DNA of 64,000 nucleotides from JAPKZH01 sp964537875 (lineage in GTDB: Bacteria > Acidobacteriota > Aminicenantia > Aminicenantales > UBA4085). How positions within the stretch are numbered: the first letter of the stretch is position 1; every line of letters starts with the position of its first letter. The translations under genes were made by a program, and so were the position numbers. Of this stretch, positions 1 to 7,461 are shown piece by piece. Location of the stretch: assembly GCA_964537875.1 (NCBI GenBank), contig CAZIDN010000001.1, positions 1-64,000 of the forward strand, in the 5' to 3' direction. The notes below the pieces were generated by a model. The model was given only the letters and a program-made list of their open reading frames with translations, searched no databases and was not told the origin of the DNA.

Positions 1-2
1 AC

Positions 3-62
3 CTCAAGATCCTCTGGCGGACGCTGCTCCGGAAGGGATTCGTCGACAAAAACCTAAAATAA
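3..62 (+). CDS. C-terminal end of a truncated protein, possibly a sugar transferase
   Basis: The first frame-3 stretch reads LKILWRTLLRKGFVDKNLK and ends in TAA; the gene enters from outside the window. The basic pattern with LKILWRT resembles the last helix of bacterial sugar transferases that prime exopolysaccharide synthesis, but nineteen residues cannot prove this. It converges on the universal stress gene, whose stop lies six bases away. Frame 1 is also open here, so even the reading frame is an inference. Confidence 0.3.
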   Translation, partial: LKILWRTLLRKGFVDKNLK

Positions 63-67
63 AAGGC

Positions 68-946
68 CTAAAGCTTGAGGCTTTCGCGCGGGGGGATGGC
101 AAAGACCGGCACGTCGGACAGGGAGATGACTTTTTCGGTCGTGCTGCCCAAAAAGAAGCGTCCCAGCTTCCGCGCGATCGAGGACATCACGATGAGATCG
201 AAGTGATTCGTCTCGGCATATTCGACAATGCCGGACCAGGCTTCCATGGCCCGGGTGACTTCTTCCTTGATTTTGATGTCCTCTTTTTCTTTCTTTTCTC
301 TCTGTTGAAGCTTGGCCAGGAGCGCTTTGAACATCTCCTCCAGCTCCCATCGGGCCAGCCGGTCCTGGAGCTCGAAAACATGGAGAAAGGTCAGCGAAGC
401 ATCGAAGCTTTTGGCCAGTCTCCAGGCGAATTCCCGTTCGAGGTTTTCCCGTGGAGAAAAATCCGTGGGGACAAGAATTTTTTTGACCCGGGGCTTTCCC
501 TCCCTTTTCCTGGTCAGGAGAAGCGGGATCAAGGAATGTCTGAGGACTTGATTGGCGACGCTGCCGATGAGAAGCTTATCGATGGCCGAGATTCCTTTCT
601 TGCCCATGACGATGAGATCTGCCTTCTCTTTTTCCGAGACCTCAATGATCGTCTTTGAAACGGAGCCGTCGTCGACGACGATTTTTTGGAAAGGAACTTT
701 CTTTTTCTTCCCGATGGCTTCGATTTTCGCGTGAGCTTCTTTTTTCAGGACCTCAAGCCTCTTGACGACATCGACGGTGATCGCCAGCGATGGATCATAA
801 AGCGCCGGGGAAAAGTCCGACACGACGTGGAGCGCCGTCAGGCCGGCCTGGTAAGCCTTGGCGAAGAAATGAGCGTAGAGAAGGGCTTCTTGAGATTCCT
901 CTGAAAAATCTGTTGCCCAAAGAATATTTTTCAAGAATTCTGGCAT
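68..946 (-). CDS. Tandem-domain universal stress protein (UspA family)
   Basis: This 292-residue protein has two Usp domains, about residues 1-145 and 150-290. Usp proteins are cytoplasmic stress or energy sensors, some of which bind ATP. Domain 1 keeps the nucleotide-binding pattern G-x2-G-x9-G-S (MGKKGISAIDKLLIGS). In domain 2 the matching stretch reads MSSIARKLGRFFLGS, with the first two glycines lost, so only the first half is likely to bind ATP. Each domain opens with the usual beta strand (KNILWATDFS and KKILVPTDFS). AAGGAG lies seven bases before the ATG, and a good promoter sits upstream. The gene appears monocistronic. Family assignment is firm; the stress to which it responds is unknown. 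Confidence 0.93.
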   Translation of the reverse strand: MPEFLKNILWATDFSEESQEALLYAHFFAKAYQAGLTALHVVSDFSPALYDPSLAITVDVVKRLEVLKKEAHAKIEAIGKKKKVPFQKIVVDDGSVSKTIIEVSEKEKADLIVMGKKGISAIDKLLIGSVANQVLRHSLIPLLLTRKREGKPRVKKILVPTDFSPRENLEREFAWRLAKSFDASLTFLHVFELQDRLARWELEEMFKALLAKLQQREKKEKEDIKIKEEVTRAMEAWSGIVEYAETNHFDLIVMSSIARKLGRFFLGSTTEKVISLSDVPVFAIPPRESLKL

Positions 947-973
947 GGTCCACTCCTTTCCATCTTCTTTACA

Positions 974-1001
974 ATTCTATATATTTCGGCCTTAATGTAA
1001 A
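974..1001 (-). promoter_or_regulatory. Predicted sigma70-type promoter for the universal stress gene
   Basis: On the minus strand TTTACA (996-1001) is followed after 16 bp by TAGAAT (974-979), giving a leader of about 20 bases that carries the AAGGAG site. The four GAATTCT repeats lie just upstream. Confidence 0.5.
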
Positions 1002-1009
1002 GAGGGGGG

Positions 1010-1067
1010 GAATTCTGCGGCAGGCCGGAATTCTCCCGAATTCTCACGGTCGGCATCTCCGAATTCT
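1010..1067. repeat. Four GAATTCT heptamers between pgsA and uspA
   Basis: GAATTCT occurs at 1010, 1028, 1038 and 1061, in a 58-bp strip directly after the pgsA-like stop codon and just upstream of the predicted -35 box of the stress gene. The core is palindromic. It could be a regulator site cluster or chance; the intervals (18, 10 and 23) are not regular. Confidence 0.4.
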
Positions 1068-1070
1068 CCT

Positions 1071-1664
1071 TTAGGCTTTTCGGCGCTCGCGGAGCGTCTG
1101 CAGGCCGAAGATGAAATAGTGGACACCGGAGGCGAGCGTGGCCAGCAGCGTCAGATAGTAGACCGCGTCCATGTACCAGGGCGAAACCTGGCAGAAGTTC
1201 AAGAGGAGCACGAGAAAGACCGTCCCCACCTGGCAGATCGTGCTGATCTTCCCCAGCAAGGACGGGGTGAATGTCGTCTGCCTCCAACTCAGATAAGCGA
1301 TGAACGCGCCGGTGACGATCAGCAGGTCCCGGGCAAACACGACCAAGGTCAGCCAGATGGGGATGAAATTGGGCGAGGCGACCGAGGCCAGGGAGAGGAC
1401 GACATACGAGGCCACCATCAGCAGTTTGTCTCCGGCGGGGTCGAGGATCGTGCCGAGCTTCGACCGCTGATGCCAGATGCGGGCCGTAAAGCCGTCGAGC
1501 ACATCGGTCAGCCCGGCCAGGAAAAAAATGAGAAGGGCCTCGAAAGCCTTTTTGTTCAACAGGGACCAGAGGAAGACGGGGACGAGAAGGATCCGGAAGA
1601 GGCTCAACAGGTTCGGGAGAGTCAGGATATCCGACTTTAGGGCTTCCGGCTTGTCCGTATCCAT
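1071..1664 (-). CDS. pgsA: CDP-alcohol phosphatidyltransferase, PgsA-like
   Basis: A 197-residue integral membrane enzyme. The CDP-alcohol phosphatidyltransferase signature D-x2-D-G-x2-A-R-x8-G-x3-D-x3-D is complete: DVLDGFTAR, then GTILDPAGDK. PgsA joins CDP-diacylglycerol to glycerol-3-phosphate, the first committed step of phosphatidylglycerol synthesis. The N-terminus (LTLPNLLSLFRILL) is the usual first amphipathic/transmembrane stretch, and three or four further hydrophobic segments follow. Length matches the family. It is the last gene of a minus-strand run after hflX and the TPR gene, 19 bases from the latter. Related enzymes such as cardiolipin synthase share the motif, so the exact alcohol substrate is inferred. 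Confidence 0.82.
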   Translation of the reverse strand: MDTDKPEALKSDILTLPNLLSLFRILLVPVFLWSLLNKKAFEALLIFFLAGLTDVLDGFTARIWHQRSKLGTILDPAGDKLLMVASYVVLSLASVASPNFIPIWLTLVVFARDLLIVTGAFIAYLSWRQTTFTPSLLGKISTICQVGTVFLVLLLNFCQVSPWYMDAVYYLTLLATLASGVHYFIFGLQTLRERRKA

Positions 1665-1683
1665 TCCACGCTTCCTCTCGTTC

Positions 1684-3009
1684 CTATTTTATCAAGCCCA
1701 GCAGAATATCTAAAGTCTTGATTGCCTCCCGGCCCGATAGGCCGAGCTCGGGTCTGAAGGTCCTGTCCGGGGCAAGAGTCATGAGCTCGAAGGAGAGGAC
1801 CTGGGCGATCGCCTGGAAAGAGAAATGCTCTGGCGAGACGTCCAGAATCTGGATCCGGTCGATGGGAATCTGTTCGACGATTTTGTACCCGTTTTTTCTC
1901 AAGAGACTGACCAGGCGGACGAGGGTTTCCGCGATTTCGGCGCGGGTCATGATTTTTTTGGGCTGAAAGGTATGATTGGAGTAGACATCCATGATCTCCA
2001 GGGCCGTCGTTTTGAGGATGAAACGGGCGGCCCAGGAGGTCGTGATGTCGACGATGACCGGAGGCTTGGGGGATGTCTCGCCCAGGACGTCCCGTAATTT
2101 GACCCCGATGAGGGCCGCCAAGTCCTCCTTGGTCACAGCCTCAGAGGCGCCGATATTGTTGTACTGGCTGGGGAGCTCGACAATGCCGAGCTTGTTTTTC
2201 AAGAGATCGATGCGGTCCTTGACCTGCTTGTTCTGCGGGTCGAGCTCCAGCAGGCGCTCATAGATATCCAGGCTCCTGGGAAATTGCTCGGCCAGGGTGA
2301 GCGTGTCGGCATAATCCCGAAGAATGGTCTTGTTCTTGGGATCGTTGGCATTGGCCGTCCTCAGGTGGAACAAAGCGTTCTGATAGCTTGTTTCTTCCCG
2401 GTAGAGCCTGGCCAGGGCGAGGTGGGCCTCCTGGGACTTCGGAGAATAGTGCAGGGCTTTGAGGTAAGATTCCTTGCCTTTCTCCTTGTCGCCTGCGTCC
2501 GCGTAGGCTTTGCCTTCCTTGAGCAACTCCGCGGTCATTTTGGTCCTGATCGCTTCGGACTCTTTCGAAGCCCAGGCATTCTCCGTGTCCCTTTTGAGGA
2601 CTTCGAGATATTCGTTGTAGGCCTGCTCTTCCTTTCCGGCTTTCTGATAGACCTGGCCCAGCCCGAGATGGGCCAAGGCCATGTCCTGGCGCTCCCGGAC
2701 CGCCTGCTCGAAATTTTGTTCGGCCAGCGGAAGATTTTCGAGGAGAAGGGCGGCATAGCCAAGACCGGCATAATAGAACGGGTTGGCGCTGCCGAGCTTG
2801 GTCAGGATCTTTTCGGCTTTGGCGGCTTTGCCTTGTTTCAGGTTGTTCCAGGCATCCTCCACAGCGATCCGGTCATCCAAGGAGAGCATGGCGGACATCG
2901 CCGGCGCAGGGCTCTCGATATAGAGAGAGGGGGGCGGCGGAGGCTCCATCGTCACACAGGCCCACGACAGGGCTATCACGAATATCAGAAGACTGGTTTT
3001 TTTCCGCAA
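1684..3009 (-). CDS. Lipoprotein or exported TPR protein with C-terminal SLH-like region
   Basis: A 441-residue protein with an N-terminal export signal (MRKKTSLLIFVIALSWAC). Cys18 could be lipidated, although Trp at -2 makes the lipobox atypical. Residues about 45-280 are helical repeats of the TPR type, for example the segment beginning ALAHLGLGQVYQKAGKEEQA. Residues about 310-441 contain two stretches resembling S-layer homology domains (MTRAEIAETLVRLV, and FRPELGLSGREAIKTL). SLH domains bind cell-wall polymers or anchor to outer-membrane-associated polysaccharide, and TPRs act as protein docking scaffolds, so a periplasmic envelope scaffold is likely. Its start overlaps the 3-prime end of hflX by 25 bases, implying coupled translation. 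The exact role is unknown. Confidence 0.7.
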   Translation of the reverse strand: MRKKTSLLIFVIALSWACVTMEPPPPPSLYIESPAPAMSAMLSLDDRIAVEDAWNNLKQGKAAKAEKILTKLGSANPFYYAGLGYAALLLENLPLAEQNFEQAVRERQDMALAHLGLGQVYQKAGKEEQAYNEYLEVLKRDTENAWASKESEAIRTKMTAELLKEGKAYADAGDKEKGKESYLKALHYSPKSQEAHLALARLYREETSYQNALFHLRTANANDPKNKTILRDYADTLTLAEQFPRSLDIYERLLELDPQNKQVKDRIDLLKNKLGIVELPSQYNNIGASEAVTKEDLAALIGVKLRDVLGETSPKPPVIVDITTSWAARFILKTTALEIMDVYSNHTFQPKKIMTRAEIAETLVRLVSLLRKNGYKIVEQIPIDRIQILDVSPEHFSFQAIAQVLSFELMTLAPDRTFRPELGLSGREAIKTLDILLGLIK

Positions 3010-4271
3010 TTCTTTTCTCCTCCTTCAAGATAGGGCAGGTAATCGAGCATGCGCTGAGGATTGGCCATGACCTGCATTTCATAATAATCCCCATTCTCCT
3101 GTTTTTTCAAGACCAGGGACCAGCGGGGCAGAGAATCGAGGATGTCCTGCCGGTCTTTCGGGATGCGCATCTCGAACATTTCGAGATCTTTATAGAGCAG
3201 CGAGCGGAGCTTTGTCTTCAAAGCGGGCAGGCCTTCCCCGGACTTGGCGGAGACATAGATGCTTTCTGCCGCTGCCTGCTGGTTTCTCATAAGGAGGTCG
3301 TCCTTGTCGGGAAGAAGGTCGATTTTGTTATAGACACTGAGCCTGGGAATACCGCTCGCCCCGATCTCCGAAAGGATCCTCGAGACGGCCTCGGCCTGCC
3401 CCTCGGAGCCAGGGGCGCTCAGGTCGATGACGTGGATGATGCAGTCGGATTCGTTGACCTCCTCCAGGGTGGCTTTGAAGGATGTGATGAGCTCCACGGG
3501 AAGCTTCCGGATGAAGCCGACGGTGTCGCTCAGGAAAAAGTGCAGTCCGTCTGAAAAATAGGCGCGGCGGACCAGAGGGTCGAGAGTGGCGAAAAGCTGC
3601 GACGAAGTGAATGTCGTCTCCTGGGCCAGGGCGTTGAAGAGGCTGGATTTTCCGACGCTGGTGTAGCCCACCAAGGAGACAAGCGGGATGAGGCTTTCCT
3701 TGCGGCTCTGCCTCTGGCTCGCCCTGCGTTTCTGGACATTGCGGATCTCACGCTTGATCTTGGCGATCCGGTCCTGGATCCTCCGCCGGTCCTCTTCGAG
3801 CTTTTTTTCGCCGGGTCCGCGCAGCGGCCCGATGCCGCTGCCGCCGAGGCGGGAAAGGGCGATCCCCTTCCCGACGAGGCGGGGGAGGAGGTAGCTCAGC
3901 TGAGCCAACTCCACCTGCAGCTTGCCCTCGTTGCTATGGGCACGCTGGGCAAAGATATCCAGAATGAGCTGCGTCCGGTCGATGACTTTGACCTGGAGGG
4001 CGTTTTCGAGGCCTCGCTGCTGGCTGGGCCGGAGGTTGTGGTCGAAGATGATGAGCTCGGCCCCGAGCTCATCCTTGAGCCGGTTGATTTCCTCGACCTT
4101 GCCTTCGCCGATGAAAAGCTTGGGGCTCACGGCTGAGCGGACCTGGCAGACTTTGCCGACGACCTGTGCGCCCGCAGCCAGGGCGAGACCGGCCAGCTCG
4201 TTCATGGATTCTTCGGCCTCGAGCTTCTCCTTTTGATTTGTCGAGAGATTGACCAGGATGGCTTTTTCCAT
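2985..4271 (-). CDS. hflX: GTPase HflX, ribosome-splitting factor
   Basis: A 428-residue protein of the HflX family: an N-terminal domain (about 1-180) carrying the glycine-rich linker RLGGSGIGPLRGPGE, then a TRAFAC GTPase domain. The P-loop is GYTSVGKSS, the G3 motif DTVGF and G4 NKID. HflX binds the 50S subunit, splits stalled or heat-damaged 70S ribosomes and acts in the cytoplasm. The family length is typical. It follows miaA on the same strand, as in many bacteria, but hfq is not between them; a palindromic element occupies the gap. Confidence 0.95.
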   Translation of the reverse strand: MEKAILVNLSTNQKEKLEAEESMNELAGLALAAGAQVVGKVCQVRSAVSPKLFIGEGKVEEINRLKDELGAELIIFDHNLRPSQQRGLENALQVKVIDRTQLILDIFAQRAHSNEGKLQVELAQLSYLLPRLVGKGIALSRLGGSGIGPLRGPGEKKLEEDRRRIQDRIAKIKREIRNVQKRRASQRQSRKESLIPLVSLVGYTSVGKSSLFNALAQETTFTSSQLFATLDPLVRRAYFSDGLHFFLSDTVGFIRKLPVELITSFKATLEEVNESDCIIHVIDLSAPGSEGQAEAVSRILSEIGASGIPRLSVYNKIDLLPDKDDLLMRNQQAAAESIYVSAKSGEGLPALKTKLRSLLYKDLEMFEMRIPKDRQDILDSLPRWSLVLKKQENGDYYEMQVMANPQRMLDYLPYLEGGEKNCGKKPVF

Positions 4272-4424
4272 TTGTTTCGGGCTAATCGTTTACGACTTTT
4301 AAATCCATGGACTCACGTTTTTTTCATCCAACGACTGATGACTCCAGGGCACGTTCGACTATTTCGATCATCTTAGAGTGATGAAATTAATATCAACGTA
4401 ATAATTAAAATGACATCCCCGTTC

Positions 4425-4543
4425 GGGCGGCGCTTAGGCCGCCCGCAGCCCCCGGGGAACCAGTCCCGTCGGTTCCCCCCGTCGGAAAAGCCGACGGGGC
4501 CCCCCTCCGCTACGGGGGCTTGAGGGCGGCCTAAGCGCCGCCC
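4425..4543. repeat. Multi-branched palindromic element, copy 1
   Basis: A perfect 20-bp inverted repeat bounds the element (4425-4444 and 4524-4543). Inside lie a second stem (4447-4454 with 4513-4520) and two hairpins (4454-4461 with 4471-4478; 4477-4485 with 4491-4499). The RNA or single-stranded DNA would fold into a cloverleaf-like structure. The internal core is shared with the element at 18379-18657: an 18-base block at 4455-4472 and a G/C-rich block at 4495-4519. It occupies most of the gap between miaA and hflX, which otherwise shows no gene. Confidence 0.75.
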
Positions 4544-4574
4544 ATACATTGTCACTTTATTTATTGCGTTTATA

Positions 4575-5564
4575 TTAGATCCCGCCTCTCCCCCCCTTGT
4601 TAAAGGGGGATGCGGAGGGATTGTCTATGATTTTATCTTGAGATTCAAGTTTTTTTTCCAGAAAAGAGGCGATGGCGGGCAGGTCGTGCGGCGAATACCA
4701 TTCCACGTCCTTCATTTTGGCAAACCACGTCATCTGCCTCTTAGCGTAGTGCCTGGTATCGATCTTGGTCAAGGCCACAGCCTCCTCGAGGGTGATCTCG
4801 TTCCGGACGAGCTTAAGCACGTATTTATAGCCGAGCGCCCGGAACGGCGGCGCTTTTTCTTCCACGCCCGCGGCCAGGAGTTCTTGGACTTCCTGGAGCA
4901 GGCCGCGCTCGAACATTCTGTCGATCCGGGCCTCGATCCTGCGATAAAGCTCCTCTCTCGGTAATTTTAACCCAATTTTGAGAATATGAAAATCCTCAAG
5001 CCCGCTTTTCGTCCGGAGGAAATGCTCGGATATCGGCGTTAGGGTCAAAGCATAGATTTCCAGCGCCCGGATGATCCGGATCTTATCTTTTTTGCCGATT
5101 TTTTTGGCGTAGACCGGATCCACGGCCTCCAGCCGTTTCCAGAGCGGCTCAAGCCCCATTTTCTCGGCTTCCTGCTCGAGAGTCCGGCGTGTCTCTTCAT
5201 CTCTGCCGGGCCCGGGAAAGAGTCCGTCGAGCAGCGCCTTGAAATAAAGGCCTGTCCCGCCGACGACAAACGGAAGATTTTTTCTTAGGAGGATAGCCTC
5301 GATCGCGTCCAGGGCCTGGGCGGCGAAGTCGGCCGCCGTAAATTGGGTGAAGCCGTCCACGATATCCAGGAGATGATGAGGGACTTTTAGCCGATCCTCG
5401 GGAGAGGGTTTGTCCGTGCCGATGTCGAAGCCCTGATAGACCTGCATCGAGTCGCAGTTGATGATTTCGCCGCCGATGGCTCCGGCCAGAGCCATGGCCG
5501 CGGCGCTTTTCCCGACTCCGGTCGGGCCTACGATGAGGATGAGGCGTTTGATGTCAGGCCCCAA
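4575..5564 (-). CDS. miaA: tRNA dimethylallyltransferase MiaA
   Basis: A 329-residue enzyme that adds a dimethylallyl group to A37 of tRNAs reading UNN codons. The P-loop is GPTGVGKSAAA near residue 13; NCDSMQVY, DIGTDKP, PHHLLD and GGTGLYFKALL are the conserved substrate and catalytic motifs. The family is usually about 300-315 residues. The excess lies in a C-terminal tail ending SPFNKGGRGGI, which is translated from a short palindromic repeat (4579-4622) and is probably not functional. The start overlaps the stop of a 28-residue membrane peptide gene. Confidence 0.95.
   Translation of the reverse strand: MGPDIKRLILIVGPTGVGKSAAAMALAGAIGGEIINCDSMQVYQGFDIGTDKPSPEDRLKVPHHLLDIVDGFTQFTAADFAAQALDAIEAILLRKNLPFVVGGTGLYFKALLDGLFPGPGRDEETRRTLEQEAEKMGLEPLWKRLEAVDPVYAKKIGKKDKIRIIRALEIYALTLTPISEHFLRTKSGLEDFHILKIGLKLPREELYRRIEARIDRMFERGLLQEVQELLAAGVEEKAPPFRALGYKYVLKLVRNEITLEEAVALTKIDTRHYAKRQMTWFAKMKDVEWYSPHDLPAIASFLEKKLESQDKIIDNPSASPFNKGGRGGI
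4579..4622. repeat. Short palindromic repeat translated into the MiaA tail
   Basis: The plus strand carries CCCCCTTGTTAAAGGGGG, a 7-bp stem with a 4-base loop, in the setting TCCCGCCTCTC...GATGCGGAGGGATT. Read on the minus strand it gives NPSASPFNKGGRGG. From general knowledge, near-identical peptides are a known sign of dispersed palindromic repeats in many unrelated bacterial genomes. It could also serve as a weak terminator after miaA. Confidence 0.65.
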
Positions 5565-5640
5565 TTCTGATGAAAAAAACCAAGGCCAGGAGCGTGATCA
5601 AAACGAGGAGGGCCAAAAGCTGCCGTTTTTTTAGAGGCAT
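5554..5640 (-). CDS. 28-residue single-span membrane peptide
   Basis: A small open frame begins MPLKKRQLLALL and ends FFIRIGA: a basic N-terminus followed by a hydrophobic span of about 20 residues. It overlaps the stop of the DUF4388 gene by 10 bases and the start of miaA by 11 bases, an arrangement typical of translational coupling. No homologue is recognised. It could be a true small membrane protein or a coupling device that carries ribosomes into miaA. The precise fit between its neighbours and the transmembrane pattern are the only evidence. Confidence 0.45.
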   Translation of the reverse strand: MPLKKRQLLALLVLITLLALVFFIRIGA

Positions 5641-6731
5641 CCGACCTTCTCCAGGTTCTTGACCAGGCCGGTTTCGTGGGCGTTGCCCAGCGATTTTTTC
5701 ACGGCCAGGACTTCGGCGACCAGGATTTCTTCATAGCCTTTGACCAAGTTCTTGAAGAGGTCTTCGGCCAGATGGTTCACGCTTGTCTGGACGGCCGCGT
5801 CCACTTCGATCCGCCCGTCCGGCAGCAGCTGCATCTTTTGAAAAAGCGGTCCCAGCGAGGGCCGGATTTCCTCGATGCACTTGCTGAGAACGTTCTGGGC
5901 GACAAGGCCCAGCTCCTTAGAGACGTATTTGTAGATATAGGCGCATTTTTCGTCGAAGGAGTCCTGGATCTTTCCGGGATCCAAGGCGAAATATTCGGTC
6001 GCGGCTTTGGTTTTCTGGTTCTTGTCGACGACGCTCATGATGCCCAGGCTGAAGAAAGCAAACAGGATTTTCTGGCTTTCTCTCCGGCCCAATTCGCACC
6101 GGTCATAAAAAGACTTCAGGTTGGCCGACCCGCTCAGGATCTGGAGGGCGTATTTTTCGTGGGCTTCGAGGCTGAGGAGATGGAGAAAATAGGGCGCAGA
6201 GACCTGGATCGCCTCGTCTTCGGCGGGAAGGAATTGCTCCATGATCCAGAAATTCTGCATCCGGCGGACGCCCTGAAGAATGAAGGCATGGGTTTGGAGC
6301 AGGCCGAATCGATGGTGGTCCTGGACCTGGTCGCCCGGCTCAAAGGAGAAATCTCCCCGGGACAGCTCGAACAGAGAAAAAAGCTGCCTGGCGAAAAACG
6401 ACTCGATCAATTTCCACAAGAGCTGGGGAGAGATCAGGCCGAGCTCGCTCAAGGCCTTGATGAGCGAGGCGTTGTTCTCTTCGGCGAAGCGTTCGCATTC
6501 GCCCGCCTCCTCGGACTCTATGACTTTCTTTTTGACGAGGGCCGCCAAGAAATCTTTATCGGAGAACGTCTCGTTCTCGACGACGACATGGCCTTTGTCG
6601 AAATAGAGGCTTTTTTCTCCGGTCCCTTTTTGAAGGCGGAGGCGGCCGGAGCGCTCGTTCTGCCAGATTTTGAAAAGGAGCTGGGGGAAGGGAACTTCGA
6701 CGAGAGAGCCGGAGAACAAAATCTCTTTCAT
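5631..6731 (-). CDS. DUF4388 (PATAN-type) regulatory protein
   Basis: The first 70 residues of this 366-residue soluble protein (FSGSLVEVPFPQLLFKIW, GRLRLQKG, KSLYFDKGHVV) match the DUF4388/PATAN pattern. That domain is found with response regulators, kinases and gliding or secretion control genes, and is thought to act in protein interactions. The next part (about 70-220) is helical and contains a second RGDFSFEPGDQV hairpin of the same type, so the domain may be split. The C-terminal 120 residues are unassigned. The gene sits 22 bases after the Yip1 gene and overlaps the small peptide gene. Confidence 0.72.
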   Translation of the reverse strand: MKEILFSGSLVEVPFPQLLFKIWQNERSGRLRLQKGTGEKSLYFDKGHVVVENETFSDKDFLAALVKKKVIESEEAGECERFAEENNASLIKALSELGLISPQLLWKLIESFFARQLFSLFELSRGDFSFEPGDQVQDHHRFGLLQTHAFILQGVRRMQNFWIMEQFLPAEDEAIQVSAPYFLHLLSLEAHEKYALQILSGSANLKSFYDRCELGRRESQKILFAFFSLGIMSVVDKNQKTKAATEYFALDPGKIQDSFDEKCAYIYKYVSKELGLVAQNVLSKCIEEIRPSLGPLFQKMQLLPDGRIEVDAAVQTSVNHLAEDLFKNLVKGYEEILVAEVLAVKKSLGNAHETGLVKNLEKVGCL

Positions 6732-6753
6732 GCCTTTAATTTATCCGAGCCCC

Positions 6754-7461
6754 TTACCCCAAAAACGAGCGGCTGAGGAAGAGCATAGCGATATAGAGAA
6801 GACTCTTGAGGAACCAGAAGCTGTAGGCAATGACCATGGCCTTCTTTGCCGAGATTTTGAAAACGAAAGACAGCCCGGTGCCGATCACGGCGAACATCCA
6901 GAGCTGGAAGAAATCGATCTGGCTCAAAAGAATGAAAGGGGTGGACGTGAAGTCGGCGTTCGGGACAAGAAGCGCCAGGCTGGTCGTCGTTTGGATCACG
7001 GACTTTCGGGTCAGGATTAAAACCAGCCTCACGGTGTTGCCAAGAACCTTATCGATAAAATTGGCGTGGAGGAGCACGGCGAAGACCGCGATAAAAGCGC
7101 CCTCTGTAGAAACGAGCCGGCCGATGATCAGAAGAAAGAGGCTGGAAATTAAAAGCCCGATGGCCAATCCCAGAGCGCTCCAAAGGACCGTCCGCAGGAT
7201 CACCGACATCTGCGAGGGATTTTCCAGGGACTTGATGGTCGCCTCGTAACGATCTTTTCCCAGCCTCTCCTGGAGCTTGACGTTGTCTTTCATAGCCTTG
7301 AGGGTGTCTTGGCTGGAATACGGGGCAATGATATAGGCAAAAACGGCGGAAACGATAAGGAGGATGATCAAAGCGTCCACCCACACCGGCTTTTCGGAGA
7401 TTCCCTTGAGGGTCGGCTGAGGGCTGAAGAAGATTCCCTGGAAGCGGTTGAACAAGCTCAT
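6754..7461 (-). CDS. Yip1-family integral membrane protein
   Basis: A 235-residue polytopic protein with about five hydrophobic segments (near residues 30-50, 90-115, 125-150, 170-195 and 205-230). The N-terminus (SLFNRFQGIFFSPQPTLKGI) is the amphipathic stretch with a proline-containing turn usual in bacterial Yip1 domains. Bacterial Yip1 proteins have no settled function. Here the gene overlaps the ABC ATPase gene by four bases (ATGA), in the position where an FtsX/MacB-type permease would be expected. It is not itself a MacB permease: it is too short and lacks the large extracytoplasmic domain. Confidence 0.75.
   Translation of the reverse strand: MSLFNRFQGIFFSPQPTLKGISEKPVWVDALIILLIVSAVFAYIIAPYSSQDTLKAMKDNVKLQERLGKDRYEATIKSLENPSQMSVILRTVLWSALGLAIGLLISSLFLLIIGRLVSTEGAFIAVFAVLLHANFIDKVLGNTVRLVLILTRKSVIQTTTSLALLVPNADFTSTPFILLSQIDFFQLWMFAVIGTGLSFVFKISAKKAMVIAYSFWFLKSLLYIAMLFLSRSFLG

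Noticed and set aside
4373..4555. 60-codon minus-strand frame in the miaA-hflX gap
   Set aside because: It is produced by reading through the palindromic element; composition is Gly/Arg/Pro-rich and it has no ribosome site.
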